Positions 20,011-29,469 of a stretch of 64,000 nucleotides of DNA are shown here, one piece after another; position 1 is the first letter of the stretch, and every line of letters starts with the position of its first letter. Location of the stretch: assembly GCF_900105195.1 (NCBI RefSeq), contig NZ_FNRX01000002.1, positions 186,001-250,000 of the forward strand, read 5' to 3'. The notes beneath the pieces are model-generated. The model saw only the letters and a program-made list of their open reading frames with translations, ran no database searches and was not told where the DNA came from. The position numbers and the translations under genes were made by a program. The DNA is from Rhodococcus pyridinivorans. Its GTDB lineage: Bacteria; Actinomycetota; Actinomycetes; Mycobacteriales; Mycobacteriaceae.

Positions 20011-21402
20011 TCAGTGGTTCTCGACCCGCGCCCGTTCGGCGAGCGCGAGCACGTGTTCGAAAGCCACGTGTCCCAGGCGGATCTGCTCCCGGGCACGGGC
20101 ACGCAGACGACCGCGGACCTCGTCCGCCTGCTGCCAGGAGGTGCGCGTCGCATCCGCGAGTTTGCTTCCGAGCGCGGGATCGTCGAGGTGCAGCAGGGTG
20201 ACGCCACCACCGAACATGTCCTCGAGGCCGCGGAACTTGTCGTCGTAGTAGCGAGTCGATGACAGGGCGACCACAGGGATTCCCCGCGAGAGCGCGAACA
20301 CCGCGAGGTGGTAGGCACCGGTCACGAGGACGCGGCACCTCGACACCTGTTCGACGAGCTGTCCGGGCGAGGTGTACCGGGGCGGCGGTTCGGCCACCGA
20401 GTCCGCTCCGCGCACGATGGGCAGCGTCGAACGGCGGTCCTGGGAACGGTATTCCGCGATGATCAGCGGCACCAGCGTCGAGGAGTACTCGGTGGCCACG
20501 GCCTGCACGACCCTGCGGACGGTGTCGCGGGCGATCTCCGAGACGGGGGCGTAGGCGGCGAGACGCAGGCACACGCCGAGGTCGGTTCCGGGGCCGGTGT
20601 CGCATTCGGTGTAGGCGAGTTCGATCGCGTCGTCGCCGGTGACGAGGATTCGATCGTCCGGCACACCGGCCCGTTCGAGGATGGCCGGGCCGCGAAGGTT
20701 CTCCCGCAGGGAGACGAAGTCGACGCGCGGCATCACCTCGGCCGCGCGTTTCTGCAGGAGGGGGTCGTCGAGCGGTCCGAGGCCCTGGCCGACCATGGCG
20801 ACGGGAACACCGTGGTCGCGGGCGTGCTCGATGAGGGTGAAGACACGGTGGGCCTGGGCGGCATCGGAATCGGTGATGTAGCCGCCTCCGAGCACGAGCA
20901 GGAGGGAGGCCTTCTCGACGGCGGCCGCGCTGCCCGGGTGCACCGGCCGGCGAGCGGCCGCCTCACTCGCGGAGACGGGCGCTTCCACCGCCTGTTCGGA
21001 CGGGAGACGCGCGCGGACGAGCCGCTCGAGCCGCCGGCGCAGTCCGCGTGCCTTCTGCGGGAACCACACCCGGAAGCGGACCATGCCGAGGGCGATCGGG
21101 CCGACGATGTGCGGTCCCAGTGCGGCGAAGAAGTCCTCGGCGACCGTCGGCTCGGCCCATGGGTCGGTCGAGAGGACGGTGATCCCCTTCGCCGTCGGGT
21201 GGTAGGCGCGGAGCAGGAGCGGGACGTCGGTGAGCACGCCGATCTGCGCGTCGGGCCATCTGCGACGCAGGCGCGTGATCGTGACCTCGAGCATCGCCAG
21301 GTCGCCGTTGTTGCGAAGCCAGTACTCGCTGCTCTCGATAAGAATGCGGACCGGTCGCGTTGCCGGTTCGTCCGAGTGCAGTCCGAAATGATTGTCGATC
21401 AT
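20011..21402 (-). CDS. Polysaccharide pyruvyl transferase family protein
   Basis: About 463 aa. Pfam PS_pyruv_trans features are present: RNNGDLAMLEVTI near the N-terminus, LLLVLGGGYITDSDA, PVAMVGQGLGPL, FVSLRE, GDDAIELAY, and TGAYHLAVFALSRGIPVVALS with a terminal DDKFRGLEDMF. It should transfer pyruvate from PEP to a sugar as a 4,6-ketal, adding negative charge. The start is uncertain: ATG at 21402 has GAGG about 13 bp upstream, while an in-frame ATG at 21504 adds 34 weakly structured residues without a Shine-Dalgarno. It is the first gene of the minus-strand operon, divergent from the chain-length gene. Confidence 0.8.
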   Translation of the reverse strand: MIDNHFGLHSDEPATRPVRILIESSEYWLRNNGDLAMLEVTITRLRRRWPDAQIGVLTDVPLLLRAYHPTAKGITVLSTDPWAEPTVAEDFFAALGPHIVGPIALGMVRFRVWFPQKARGLRRRLERLVRARLPSEQAVEAPVSASEAAARRPVHPGSAAAVEKASLLLVLGGGYITDSDAAQAHRVFTLIEHARDHGVPVAMVGQGLGPLDDPLLQKRAAEVMPRVDFVSLRENLRGPAILERAGVPDDRILVTGDDAIELAYTECDTGPGTDLGVCLRLAAYAPVSEIARDTVRRVVQAVATEYSSTLVPLIIAEYRSQDRRSTLPIVRGADSVAEPPPRYTSPGQLVEQVSRCRVLVTGAYHLAVFALSRGIPVVALSSTRYYDDKFRGLEDMFGGGVTLLHLDDPALGSKLADATRTSWQQADEVRGRLRARAREQIRLGHVAFEHVLALAERARVENH

Positions 21403-21504
21403 CCGATGATCCGATCCTCGATGAGGGAGGGTCCGGGAGTCCCCGGCGGTGCGGTGTAGCGAAGCATACCCAGAATCAGGCTCATGGGTACTGTTCGAAT
21501 CCAT

Positions 21505-21609
21505 AGTCCATCAAAATTGGGATTTAACAAACTGAAACTCTGCTCTATCGTGTAAAAAGAGACTCAGAGATTGTTTTAAGCGTCGTCTCCCGAGGACCTG
21601 GGGTACCCC
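21505..21609. promoter_or_regulatory. AT-rich divergent promoter of the polysaccharide locus
   Basis: About 105 bp of unusually low GC between the pyruvyltransferase and chain-length genes. It contains GGGATTTAACAAACTG (21520-21535) and the AT-rich words TATCGTG and GTAAAAAGAG. A very similar GGCTTAAACAAACT occurs at 35685-35698, and GGATTTAAAC on the minus strand near 40420. This suggests shared control of operons in the locus or binding of an AT-preferring protein. Confidence 0.45.
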
Positions 21610-23121
21610 ATGACACACACGAGCACCACTACCGACGCCGATACGCTCGGCACGGCGACGACCGTCGGGATCCAACTTCAGCGCATCCGCCACTTCTGGC
21701 CCCTCGTCCTTCTCATCACGCTCGGGGCCGTGATCGCGTCGGCCGTGAGCACCTACACCGCCGAGCCGAGTTACACCGGCCGGACGGTGTTGATCGTCTC
21801 CTCGCCGGGACGTGTCCCCGAGGAGGACGCCGTCATGGTGCGGGGCTACATCGACCTGTTCAACGATCCCGCCTACCAAGCGCGACTTCGGGATTCGACC
21901 GATCTCCCGCCGGGCACGACCTTCGAGGCACGCACCGCCGCCGCGAGCTCGATGATCTTCGTCGAGGCGACGGCCGGTACCGATGTGGGAGCCAAGGACG
22001 CCGCCCTTGCCCTGGCCACGAACTTCCGGTGGGACGTCGACGCGGTGCGGCGGGCCGAGAAGGATGCTTCTCTCGATGCACTCCGCAGCCAGCTGGACGA
22101 GCGGCGCAGACTGCTCACCGAGGGCGCGGACCCCGCCTACACCACCCAGCGGATCATCGAACTCGAGACGCTGATCCAGCAGTTGCAGGGCGATTCGACC
22201 AACCAGCTCCAGATCCTGCAGCCCGACGCCGGCATCGCGATGTCGGAACCGAGCATGTCCCGCAACGTGCTGGTCGGACTCCTCGGCGGCCTCGTCCTCG
22301 GCTCCGTCGCCGCAGTTCTCGCCGCCCTGTTCTCCCCCACCCTCGGCACCTCCCACGACGTGCACACGAGGACGGGAGTGAATCCGCTCGTCGAGATCCC
22401 CCGCGGGGGAAGCCGGCGCAAGGACCGCGCGCGACATCTCGGTTTCGTCCGCCTCGCGACCCGCGCCGGACACCGCCAGGTACCGCGGCCGGGGACCCTG
22501 GCCGTCGTCTCGCCGACCCGCACACCGGCGACCGGCCAGGTTGCACGGGCGATCGCCGAGTTCTGGGCCGGTGAGGGCGAGCGCGTCGTCCTGCTCCACG
22601 CCGACATGCACACCGCCACGGTGCAGGAACGCACCGCCGCCGACAACGCCGTCACGGTACGCACGGCACTCGTCCGGGATCTGCTCGACGACCCGGACGC
22701 CCCGCTCGACCGCGAACGGTTCACCCACCTCTTGCGACGGCTTCGGGCCGATGCCGACCTCGTGATCGTCGAGGTCCCGCCGCTCACCGAGGATCCCTTC
22801 GCCCACTCCGCGTGCGTCGTGAGCGACCGGACCGTGCTCGTCCTGGATCGGCGCTCGGGCCGGGTAGGTCCCACCCGCGAGGCCGTCGAACTGCTCGCCG
22901 ACGCCGAACTGCTCGGCGCGGTCCTCGTCGACCCCCGCACCGGAAGCTCGCTCGTCCGCCGTCTCTTCCGCCGCAACAAGCGGGGCGAGTCCCTCGCCAC
23001 GGTGCGCTACGAACGGATCGACAACCTCGGCCCCGACACGACGACGATCTCGTCCAACGGCCACCATCCCGACCGGGACGCCGCGACACTGCTGTCCGGC
23101 AAGCCGGGTGCGACACCATGA
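21610..23121 (+). CDS. Polysaccharide co-polymerase (Wzz-type) with degenerate tyrosine-kinase-like domain
   Basis: 503 aa. The N-terminal half has two membrane segments (about 28-48 and 216-238) enclosing a periplasmic region with coiled coil (LDALRSQLDERRRLL), the Wzz/chain-length layout. The C-terminal half resembles a BY-kinase P-loop fold: LAVVSPTRTPATGQVARAIAEFW, VVLLHADMH (Walker A' position) and ADLVIVEVPP (Walker B position). However, the Walker A Gly-Lys-Ser/Thr is replaced by Gly-Gln-Val, and there is no tyrosine-rich tail, so it is probably not an active kinase. It should set chain length for the polymerase, whose start codon overlaps its stop. Confidence 0.8.
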   Translation: MTHTSTTTDADTLGTATTVGIQLQRIRHFWPLVLLITLGAVIASAVSTYTAEPSYTGRTVLIVSSPGRVPEEDAVMVRGYIDLFNDPAYQARLRDSTDLPPGTTFEARTAAASSMIFVEATAGTDVGAKDAALALATNFRWDVDAVRRAEKDASLDALRSQLDERRRLLTEGADPAYTTQRIIELETLIQQLQGDSTNQLQILQPDAGIAMSEPSMSRNVLVGLLGGLVLGSVAAVLAALFSPTLGTSHDVHTRTGVNPLVEIPRGGSRRKDRARHLGFVRLATRAGHRQVPRPGTLAVVSPTRTPATGQVARAIAEFWAGEGERVVLLHADMHTATVQERTAADNAVTVRTALVRDLLDDPDAPLDRERFTHLLRRLRADADLVIVEVPPLTEDPFAHSACVVSDRTVLVLDRRSGRVGPTREAVELLADAELLGAVLVDPRTGSSLVRRLFRRNKRGESLATVRYERIDNLGPDTTTISSNGHHPDRDAATLLSGKPGATP

Positions 23122-24623
23122 CCACCGCAGGAGCTGTCCGGCCGGGCATCCGATCGTCGGGAGCCCGGTTCGGACGCGCGGCGCTCACGGTCGCCACGGC
23201 CGCGGGCCTGCTCGTCGCCGCGGCCCTGGCCGCATTCGTCCTCCCGGGCGAACTGCTTGCGCTGATCCTGCCCGGGGCGGTGGGACTGGCCGTCATCGCC
23301 GCGGCGGTCTACCACCCGGCCACCGCGGTGCTCGTGCTGATCGTCGCAATGTTCTTCCGGCTCCCCACACCCGAGATCCCCATGCTGCCCGTCGATCTGT
23401 TCGTCTTCCTCTTCGCGGTCGCGCTGGGGTCGTTCGGGCTCTGGATCACCGTGCGCCCCGATCGCATCCGGCAGCTGGGCATGCTCGAGATCTTCATGGG
23501 CCTGTTCGTCCTGTGGAACTTCTGGTCGATGTTCGCCTCGCACCGCTTCCCCGCGGTGGTTCCCCTGACGAGTCAACCCACCTCGGTGTCCCGCTTCATC
23601 ATCATCGGCACGGTCATCCCGTTCGCCGTCTTCGTCATGGGCCGCCTGAGTTTCGATCGGGAGCGTGCGGTGCGAGGCATGCTCTGGACCGTCACCGCCA
23701 TCGCGGCGTTCTCGGCGATGATGAGCATCTTCCAGCTCAAAGGTCCGACCGCTCTGGTATGGCCGCGCTACATGCTCGAGAATGAGCACTGGCCGGGCCG
23801 CGCGGTGGGTGTCACCAATCAGCCCGTCGGCAACGGGACGATCCTCATCTTCGGATTCATCGTCACGGTCGTCCTGGCTTCTCAGAAATCCGAACCCGTC
23901 TGGCTCCGGCGCCTCGCCGCCGTGATCGCCGCGGCCTGCGCCTACGGCGTCTTCCTCACCTACACACGCGCGGTGTGGCTGGCGTTCGGGATCGTCGTCC
24001 TCGTCGGACTGCTGTGCGCCCGAGACTTCCGCCGCGCTTTCGCCCTGACGGCCACGGCGATGGTGGTCGCCGTCGCGATGAACTGGTCCACCTTCACCAG
24101 CGCCGACCGGAAGGCCGGCGGGGTGGGTTCGACGAGCGAGATCCACGACCGGCTCAATGCGATGGCGACGGCCTTCTGGGCGATCCGCGAGGAACCGCTC
24201 ACCGGATGGGGTGTCGCGCGTTTCGTGTCCGTCAACACCTTCTTCCACCGGGCGTGGGGACCGAGCATCCCGTGGGAGGGCGGATTCGGTATCGACGCCC
24301 ACTTCACGGAACTGGGGATCTTCGCCGAACTCGGCATCGTCGGTGGTCTGTTGTGGATCACGGTGCTCGTGCTGCTCGTCGTCCAACTCGTCCGCGCATA
24401 CCGCAGGTTGCCACCGGGCCGGCTCACCGGGCAACCGCTCGCGATCGCGGCCGTCCTCGCCGTGCTGTGCCTGCTCGTCACCGGGTTCACCGCCGAACTC
24501 CGCAATTTCGATGTCACCAATGCGATGGCACTGCTCATCGCCGGTGTGGCGATCGGATGGTCCGACCGGTTCGTCCCGCGGAAGTGGGATCCCGAGAGAT
24601 CCCCGGAGGAGGTCTCGTCATGA
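23118..24623 (+). CDS. Wzy/O-antigen-ligase-like polymerase
   Basis: 501 aa with about ten to twelve membrane segments. The large periplasmic loop and following helix match the Wzy_C/O-antigen ligase family: LTGWGVARFVSV, then FGIDAHFTELGIFAELGIVGGLLW near residues 390-415. It should join lipid-linked repeat units at the outer face of the membrane. The ATG at 23118 overlaps the stop of the chain-length gene (ATGA), which argues for tight coupling of polymerase and regulator. A ligase role (attachment to a wall acceptor) cannot be excluded on sequence. Confidence 0.86.
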   Translation: MTTAGAVRPGIRSSGARFGRAALTVATAAGLLVAAALAAFVLPGELLALILPGAVGLAVIAAAVYHPATAVLVLIVAMFFRLPTPEIPMLPVDLFVFLFAVALGSFGLWITVRPDRIRQLGMLEIFMGLFVLWNFWSMFASHRFPAVVPLTSQPTSVSRFIIIGTVIPFAVFVMGRLSFDRERAVRGMLWTVTAIAAFSAMMSIFQLKGPTALVWPRYMLENEHWPGRAVGVTNQPVGNGTILIFGFIVTVVLASQKSEPVWLRRLAAVIAAACAYGVFLTYTRAVWLAFGIVVLVGLLCARDFRRAFALTATAMVVAVAMNWSTFTSADRKAGGVGSTSEIHDRLNAMATAFWAIREEPLTGWGVARFVSVNTFFHRAWGPSIPWEGGFGIDAHFTELGIFAELGIVGGLLWITVLVLLVVQLVRAYRRLPPGRLTGQPLAIAAVLAVLCLLVTGFTAELRNFDVTNAMALLIAGVAIGWSDRFVPRKWDPERSPEEVSS

Positions 24624-25705
24624 ATGCCCCACGGGTGCTGTGGGTCTCCACCAGCACATCGACCCGAGGCGGTGTCGCCTCGTTCGTTCGCACGATGCAG
24701 GGCACCGATCTGTGGAGCGACTGGCATATCGAACACATCGGCACCCATCGCAACGGTTCGATCCCCCTCCGGATCGTCGCCTTCGCCGTCGGGCTGGTCT
24801 CGTTCACCTACACGGTGATCCGGAGGCGACCCGACGTCGTACACCTCCACACCGCCTCGTACGGGAGCTTCGTCCGGAAGGCCACGCTGGCGTGGATCGC
24901 ACGCGCTGCCCGCATCCCGGTGATCCTCCACGTCCACGGTGCCGAGTTCCACCGCTTCTACTCCCTGTGCCCCAAGCCCGCCCGGGCCGTCATCCGCGCG
25001 ACCCTCACCGAGGCCGACGCGGTGATCGCACTCGGGGAGAGGTGGGCGTGCCGCCTGCAGGAGATCGCACCTCGCGCCCGGATCATCGTCGTGCCCAATG
25101 CCGTCCGGCCCCGGACGCCCGTTTCCCAACTGCCGGGCGGGCGACCGGTGAACGTGCTCTTCCTCGGCGAGGTCGGTGAACGCAAGGGCACCTTCGTCCT
25201 GCTCGAGGCATGGGCGCGACTCGCGCACGAAGGAGTCGTCTCCGGCGCGCACCTGACGATTGCGGGTGACGGCGCCGTGGACGCGGCCGCACAGCAGGTC
25301 GCCGAACTCGGAATCGACGACACCGTCACCATCGCGGGATGGGCGGCGCCGGAAAAGGTTTCCGCACTGCTCCGGGACAGCCGCATCCTCGTGCTCCCGT
25401 CCCGGAACGAAGGTCAGCCGATGGCGATCCTCGAAGCCATGGCGGCAGGATTGTGTGTGGTGGCCAGTCCGGTCGGCGGGATACCCGATCTCGTCGACGC
25501 CGATTCGGGAATTCTCGTCCCACCCGACGATCCCGACGCCCTCGCCGCCGCCCTCCGGAAGGTCGTCACCGACGACGCGGAGCGGGCCCGTCTCGGTGCC
25601 GGCGCCTGGCGCCGGGTGTGCACGGAATTCGACGTCGACGTCGTGTCACGGCGTTTCGACGCCCTCTACAGAGAGGTCGGCAGATGTCCCGTCCGCTGCG
25701 ACTGA
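24620..25705 (+). CDS. GT4-family glycosyltransferase
   Basis: 361 aa, GT-B fold. N-terminal acceptor domain: TSTRGGVASFVRTM, DVVHLHTASYGSFVRK, VILHVHGAEF. C-terminal donor domain: VNVLFLGEVGERKGTFVLLEAWARL, LTIAGDG, and LVLPSRNEGQPMAILEAMAAGLCVVASPVGGIPDLV, the Ex7E donor-binding motif. It should add a sugar to the growing lipid-linked unit at the cytoplasmic face. The ATG overlaps the polymerase stop (ATGA), preceded by GGAGGTCTCGTC. The donor sugar cannot be told. Confidence 0.92.
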   Translation: MNAPRVLWVSTSTSTRGGVASFVRTMQGTDLWSDWHIEHIGTHRNGSIPLRIVAFAVGLVSFTYTVIRRRPDVVHLHTASYGSFVRKATLAWIARAARIPVILHVHGAEFHRFYSLCPKPARAVIRATLTEADAVIALGERWACRLQEIAPRARIIVVPNAVRPRTPVSQLPGGRPVNVLFLGEVGERKGTFVLLEAWARLAHEGVVSGAHLTIAGDGAVDAAAQQVAELGIDDTVTIAGWAAPEKVSALLRDSRILVLPSRNEGQPMAILEAMAAGLCVVASPVGGIPDLVDADSGILVPPDDPDALAAALRKVVTDDAERARLGAGAWRRVCTEFDVDVVSRRFDALYREVGRCPVRCD

Positions 25706-28041
25706 TGTACGTCGTGCCGGATCTCGGTGTGGGCGGCGCCGAACGGCACGTCACCACCCTGCTCCCCCGACTCGACCCCCAGCGCTTCACCTCGTGTGCC
25801 GTCTGCATCGGAGAACCCGGCGCGCTGTTCTCCGACCTGGTGGACTCGTCGATTCCCGCAACGGCGCTGCGCAGGACAAAACGACAGATGGTGCGTTCCC
25901 TCGTCGATCTGGTGCGGGAGATGCGCCGGTTCCGTCCCGACATCGTGATCACGCGGGGATACAACGCCGAGACGCTGGGACGGGCTGCGGCCTTCCTCGC
26001 CCGGGTTCCGCACGTCGTGGTGTGGGTTCACCACTGCGGTGATCCCGAACCTCGCGGCCCGCTCCGGCGACTGATCGACCGGTGCCTCGATCCGATCACC
26101 GATTCCTATTTCGGTGTGGCCGAAGCCCAGCGCGCATTCATGACCGACGATCTCGGCTACCCACCCGAGAAGATCACCGTCGTGCACAACGGGGTCGATC
26201 CGTCACTGTACGACACCACCGACGATCGCAGCGTGCTGCCCGAACTCGGCGTGCCCGCGGATGCTCCCACCGTCGGGATCGTGGCGGCACTGCGTCCGGA
26301 AAAGGACCACGCCTGTTTCCTCCGCGCCGCACGGCGGGTCGCCGACGTGCGGCCCGACACCCGTTTCCTTGTCATCGGCGACGGGCCGTGCCGCGAGGAC
26401 CTCGAAGTGATCGCCGACGCCGCCGGTCTGCGCGCGAACGTCGTCTTCACCGGTGCACGCGGCGACATTCCCCGCATCCTCCGCGCCCTGGATCTCGTCG
26501 TCCTGTCGTCGTACAGCATCGAGTGCTTCCCCATGGCTCTGCTCGAAGCCATGGCATCCGGCCGTCCCGCGGTGTGCACGGCCGTCGGCGGTGTCCCCGA
26601 GATGCTGGTCGACGGGGTCACCGGCCGACTCGTCCCTGCCCGCGACGAACGAGCACTCGCCGACGGGATGCTCGAACTGTTCGACGATCCCGAACTCGCC
26701 CGCAAGATGGGGCGGGCCGCGCGGGAACGCGTGGAATCGGAGTTCACACTCCACCGAAGTGTCGAGGGCGCCCAGACCGCCCTCGTGGAAGCCGCACGGT
26801 CCGCCGGAATCGTGCGACCCGCACGGTCCGGAATCGTGCGACCCGCACGGTCCAGAATCGTGCGACCCGCACGGCCGACGGAGCGAGCCGATCGGACGGA
26901 TCCCGTCCGCCTCACGCTCGTGCTGGACCAGACGTTCGTCGGGGGCGTCGAGGTCCTCATGCTCGAGGTGTTCCGGCACCTCGATCCGTCGGTCGTGCGC
27001 CCCCGTCTGGTGTGCCTGCGCGAAGCCGGCCCGCTCGCCGAGGAATATCGGCGCGCGGGATTCGAGGTGGAGGTCGTCCCCCGATCCGGCCGCTACGATC
27101 CGCGCCGGTTGACACGGCTCGTGCGGATGCTGCGTACCGACCGCACCGACGCCGTGCTCGTGACACACCACCACCATGCCGCCCTGGCACTCGGTAGACT
27201 GGCGGCGCGACTGGCCGGGACACCCACGAATCTCGTTGCCGCACATGACATGGATCTGACGAGCATCGGCAAGCGGTGTCTTCCCCGGTGGGTGGTGTCC
27301 ACCCTCTTCCTCTCCGATGCCCTCGTGCTGCTGGGACCGCGCCAGGGCGACTATCTGCGCCGCGAGGAGGGGGTCGCCCGCCGGCCGTGGTCCCGCACGC
27401 GAGAAGTGGTCATCACCAACGGGATCGACATCGGTGAGCCACCCACCGAGGAGGACCGCGACCGAGCCCGCGCAACGCTCGGGCTGTCCCCCGACGCGTT
27501 CGCCGTCGGTATCGTCGCGCGGTTGAGCCGTCAGAAGGCACACCAGGTGCTGTTCGAAGCGGTGCGGCTCGCCGCACACGCCCGTCCCGAGCTGCAACTG
27601 CTGGTCATCGGTGGGGGCGAGAGGGAATCCGAACTGCGTTCGCTCGCCGATGATCTCGGTATCTCCGGCCGGACCGTGTTCACAGGTGTGCGCCGCGACG
27701 TCCGGGCACTGCTGCCGGGACTGGACGTGTCTGCGCTGTCGTCCGTCCACGAAGGTGCACCCATCACCGTCATCGAAGCCATGGCCGCCGGGCTTCCGGT
27801 CGTGGCCACCGAATGCGGTTGCCTGCCCGACATGGTCACCGACGGGACCGACGGCTTCCTCGTCCCGGTCGGAGACGCCGCAGCACTCGCGGAACGACTG
27901 TGCGTGCTGGCCGCCGACCGGTCACTCGCCCGCCGCCTCGGCGCGAACGGCCGCGAACGCGCGGAACGCGAGTACCGGATCACCCGGACCGCACGGTCGT
28001 TCGAGGCCCTGCTCGACGAACTGACGGCCCGGTCGAGCTGA
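25684..28041 (+). CDS. Fusion of two complete GT4 glycosyltransferases
   Basis: 785 aa containing two GT-B enzymes. The first (about 1-370) has VVPDLGVGGAERHVTTL, VHNGVDPSLY, VGIVAALRPEKDH and SIECFPMALLEAMASGRPAVC. A linker (about 375-400) is encoded by 24-bp tandem repeats and reads as three R-P-A-R-type units. The second (about 405-785) has LDQTFVGGVEVLMLEVF, VVITNGIDIG, VGIVARLSRQKAHQVLFEAV and HEGAPITVIEAMAAGLPVVA. Both keep the Ex7E donor motif, so both could be active and add two sugars in sequence. The ATG at 25684 has AGAGAGGTCGGCAG upstream and overlaps the previous gene by 22 bp. The stop converges on the GH-like lipoprotein gene. Confidence 0.92.
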   Translation: MSRPLRLMYVVPDLGVGGAERHVTTLLPRLDPQRFTSCAVCIGEPGALFSDLVDSSIPATALRRTKRQMVRSLVDLVREMRRFRPDIVITRGYNAETLGRAAAFLARVPHVVVWVHHCGDPEPRGPLRRLIDRCLDPITDSYFGVAEAQRAFMTDDLGYPPEKITVVHNGVDPSLYDTTDDRSVLPELGVPADAPTVGIVAALRPEKDHACFLRAARRVADVRPDTRFLVIGDGPCREDLEVIADAAGLRANVVFTGARGDIPRILRALDLVVLSSYSIECFPMALLEAMASGRPAVCTAVGGVPEMLVDGVTGRLVPARDERALADGMLELFDDPELARKMGRAARERVESEFTLHRSVEGAQTALVEAARSAGIVRPARSGIVRPARSRIVRPARPTERADRTDPVRLTLVLDQTFVGGVEVLMLEVFRHLDPSVVRPRLVCLREAGPLAEEYRRAGFEVEVVPRSGRYDPRRLTRLVRMLRTDRTDAVLVTHHHHAALALGRLAARLAGTPTNLVAAHDMDLTSIGKRCLPRWVVSTLFLSDALVLLGPRQGDYLRREEGVARRPWSRTREVVITNGIDIGEPPTEEDRDRARATLGLSPDAFAVGIVARLSRQKAHQVLFEAVRLAAHARPELQLLVIGGGERESELRSLADDLGISGRTVFTGVRRDVRALLPGLDVSALSSVHEGAPITVIEAMAAGLPVVATECGCLPDMVTDGTDGFLVPVGDAAALAERLCVLAADRSLARRLGANGRERAEREYRITRTARSFEALLDELTARSS
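26807..26877 (+). repeat. 24-bp tandem repeat in the linker of the double glycosyltransferase
   Basis: Three near-identical 24-bp units beginning at 26807, 26831 and 26855, in frame. Each carries CGTGCG-ACC-CGCACG, a perfect 6-bp inverted repeat with an ACC loop, the same design as the repeat at 10527. The array encodes basic, proline-containing linker residues between the two GT4 domains. Confidence 0.92.
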
Positions 28042-28057
28042 CGGGCAGATCGACCGG

Positions 28058-29380
28058 TCAGTCCGTCCGCAGGAGGATGAGGCCGTCCAGCGGTTCGAGC
28101 ACCACCTCGTCGGTGACGCTGCCGTCGTTGACGCTCGGGTCCTGCGTCCCCTGCAGGTGACGGTAGGGGCGCTCGAGGTACACGTGTTCGGCATTGTCCC
28201 CGCTGTTCACGAGGACGATCCCGTTCTCGAAGTCCCGGCGGAGCACGGTCCGTCCCGCGTCGCCCTGCAGGCCGACCTCGGAGACGGGCAGGCCCAGATA
28301 ACCAGGGCCGAGTCCCGCCCCGTCCATCTCGTCGTAGTAGGCGGTACTGCCGTAGTGCAGGAGCATCGGCGCCCAGTAACCGTCTCCCAGGAGCGTGGCC
28401 GTGAGAAAGAAGCGCGCTCGTCGATAGGTGTCGGCCACACTCCGGCCCGTCCCCAGGCGGTCGATCGTCATCCACACTCCCGGCGATCGGTGTCCTCCGC
28501 CGGCACTCGTCTCGAGATAGCGGTCGAGGTCCATGCCCGGGTCGCGCTCGACCATCGGATCCGCGAAGCTCTCCCAGGCCCGCCCGTCGAGCAGGCCGTC
28601 GACCGGGCTGCGATCGCCGTTCGCGACGATGATCGCGTCGGGCATGCGCTCGCGCATGATCCGCTCCGCCACGGTGAGTCCCCGCGCCCACGGACCGTCG
28701 GTGCCGTAGATCTGTGAATCCGGTTCGTCCACACCGTCGCCGTCGATGTCCCACGCATCCGCGTCGGCCGAGTAGATCCGATCCCCCCAGACGTCGAGAA
28801 GGACACCGTCCCAGATCCCGGTCGACCAGACCTGATCGGCGACCCACTCCGCGGCGTACTCCGCATAGATCCTGCCGTCGACCCGCGGCGCCACGTCGGT
28901 GAGGTTGGCCATCGTCGTCCGGGGCCATTCGCTGACCGGCTCCCCCGATGCCGTGGTGGCGAGCCATTCCTCCGGGAAGGCGCTGCTGTTCGGGTCGTCG
29001 AACTGCCACAGGGCGTACCGATCGGCCCAGTATCCCGGCGACCCCAGCGCTCCCGGAAGGTCGACGAGGTTCATGTACGCGAGCAGACGGACACGCGGAT
29101 TCCGCGACCGGAGCCCGTCGAAGTACGACTCCGGAACACGATGCGCCCATTCGTGATCGAGAACCACGAGATCGTATCGGGCGAGCTCGTCCATCGGAGG
29201 GAGGCGATCCTGGTCGAGATAGTAGGTGGCGGTTCTCGGGAAGGTCGGTTCACCGGTCGCGGGCATACCCGGCAGGGACATCGCTGTCGACGCCGCATCC
29301 GCGGTGGTCTCGCGCGCGGTGGGCGCCGCGCAGGACAGCGACGACGTCGTCACCAGCACGACGAGCAGGATGCGGGACAC
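28058..29380 (-). CDS. Putative glycoside-hydrolase-like lipoprotein (GHL15-type)
   Basis: 440 aa. The signal peptide ends in the lipobox SLSC, so it is probably anchored outside the membrane. The body looks like a TIM-barrel glycosidase of the hypothetical GHL15/GH-like group: LAYMNLVDLPG, GYWADRYALWQFDDPN, TMANLTDVAP, and GVLLDVWGD with a candidate acidic catalytic residue. A DIDGDGVDE loop resembles a dockerin/EF-hand Ca2+ site. The C-terminus is a small beta-domain. The GTG at 29380 follows GGATCGAAGGGCC. A role in trimming the polymer made by this locus is inferred from location; substrate and activity are unknown. Confidence 0.7.
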   Translation of the reverse strand: MSRILLVVLVTTSSLSCAAPTARETTADAASTAMSLPGMPATGEPTFPRTATYYLDQDRLPPMDELARYDLVVLDHEWAHRVPESYFDGLRSRNPRVRLLAYMNLVDLPGALGSPGYWADRYALWQFDDPNSSAFPEEWLATTASGEPVSEWPRTTMANLTDVAPRVDGRIYAEYAAEWVADQVWSTGIWDGVLLDVWGDRIYSADADAWDIDGDGVDEPDSQIYGTDGPWARGLTVAERIMRERMPDAIIVANGDRSPVDGLLDGRAWESFADPMVERDPGMDLDRYLETSAGGGHRSPGVWMTIDRLGTGRSVADTYRRARFFLTATLLGDGYWAPMLLHYGSTAYYDEMDGAGLGPGYLGLPVSEVGLQGDAGRTVLRRDFENGIVLVNSGDNAEHVYLERPYRHLQGTQDPSVNDGSVTDEVVLEPLDGLILLRTD

Positions 29381-29469
29381 CGTACGGCCCTTCGATCCTC
29401 CGGATCGGTAGTGGTGCCGGGATCCTCCCGACCCGCGGCGCCCCGTTCTCCTGTACACAGGATGACGCC

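Noticed and set aside
21484..21502. GTTCGAATCC, a tRNA T-arm-like sequence
   Set aside because: The flanking bases do not form a T-stem, no D- or anticodon arm can be drawn, and the sequence belongs to the possible N-terminal extension of the pyruvyltransferase gene.
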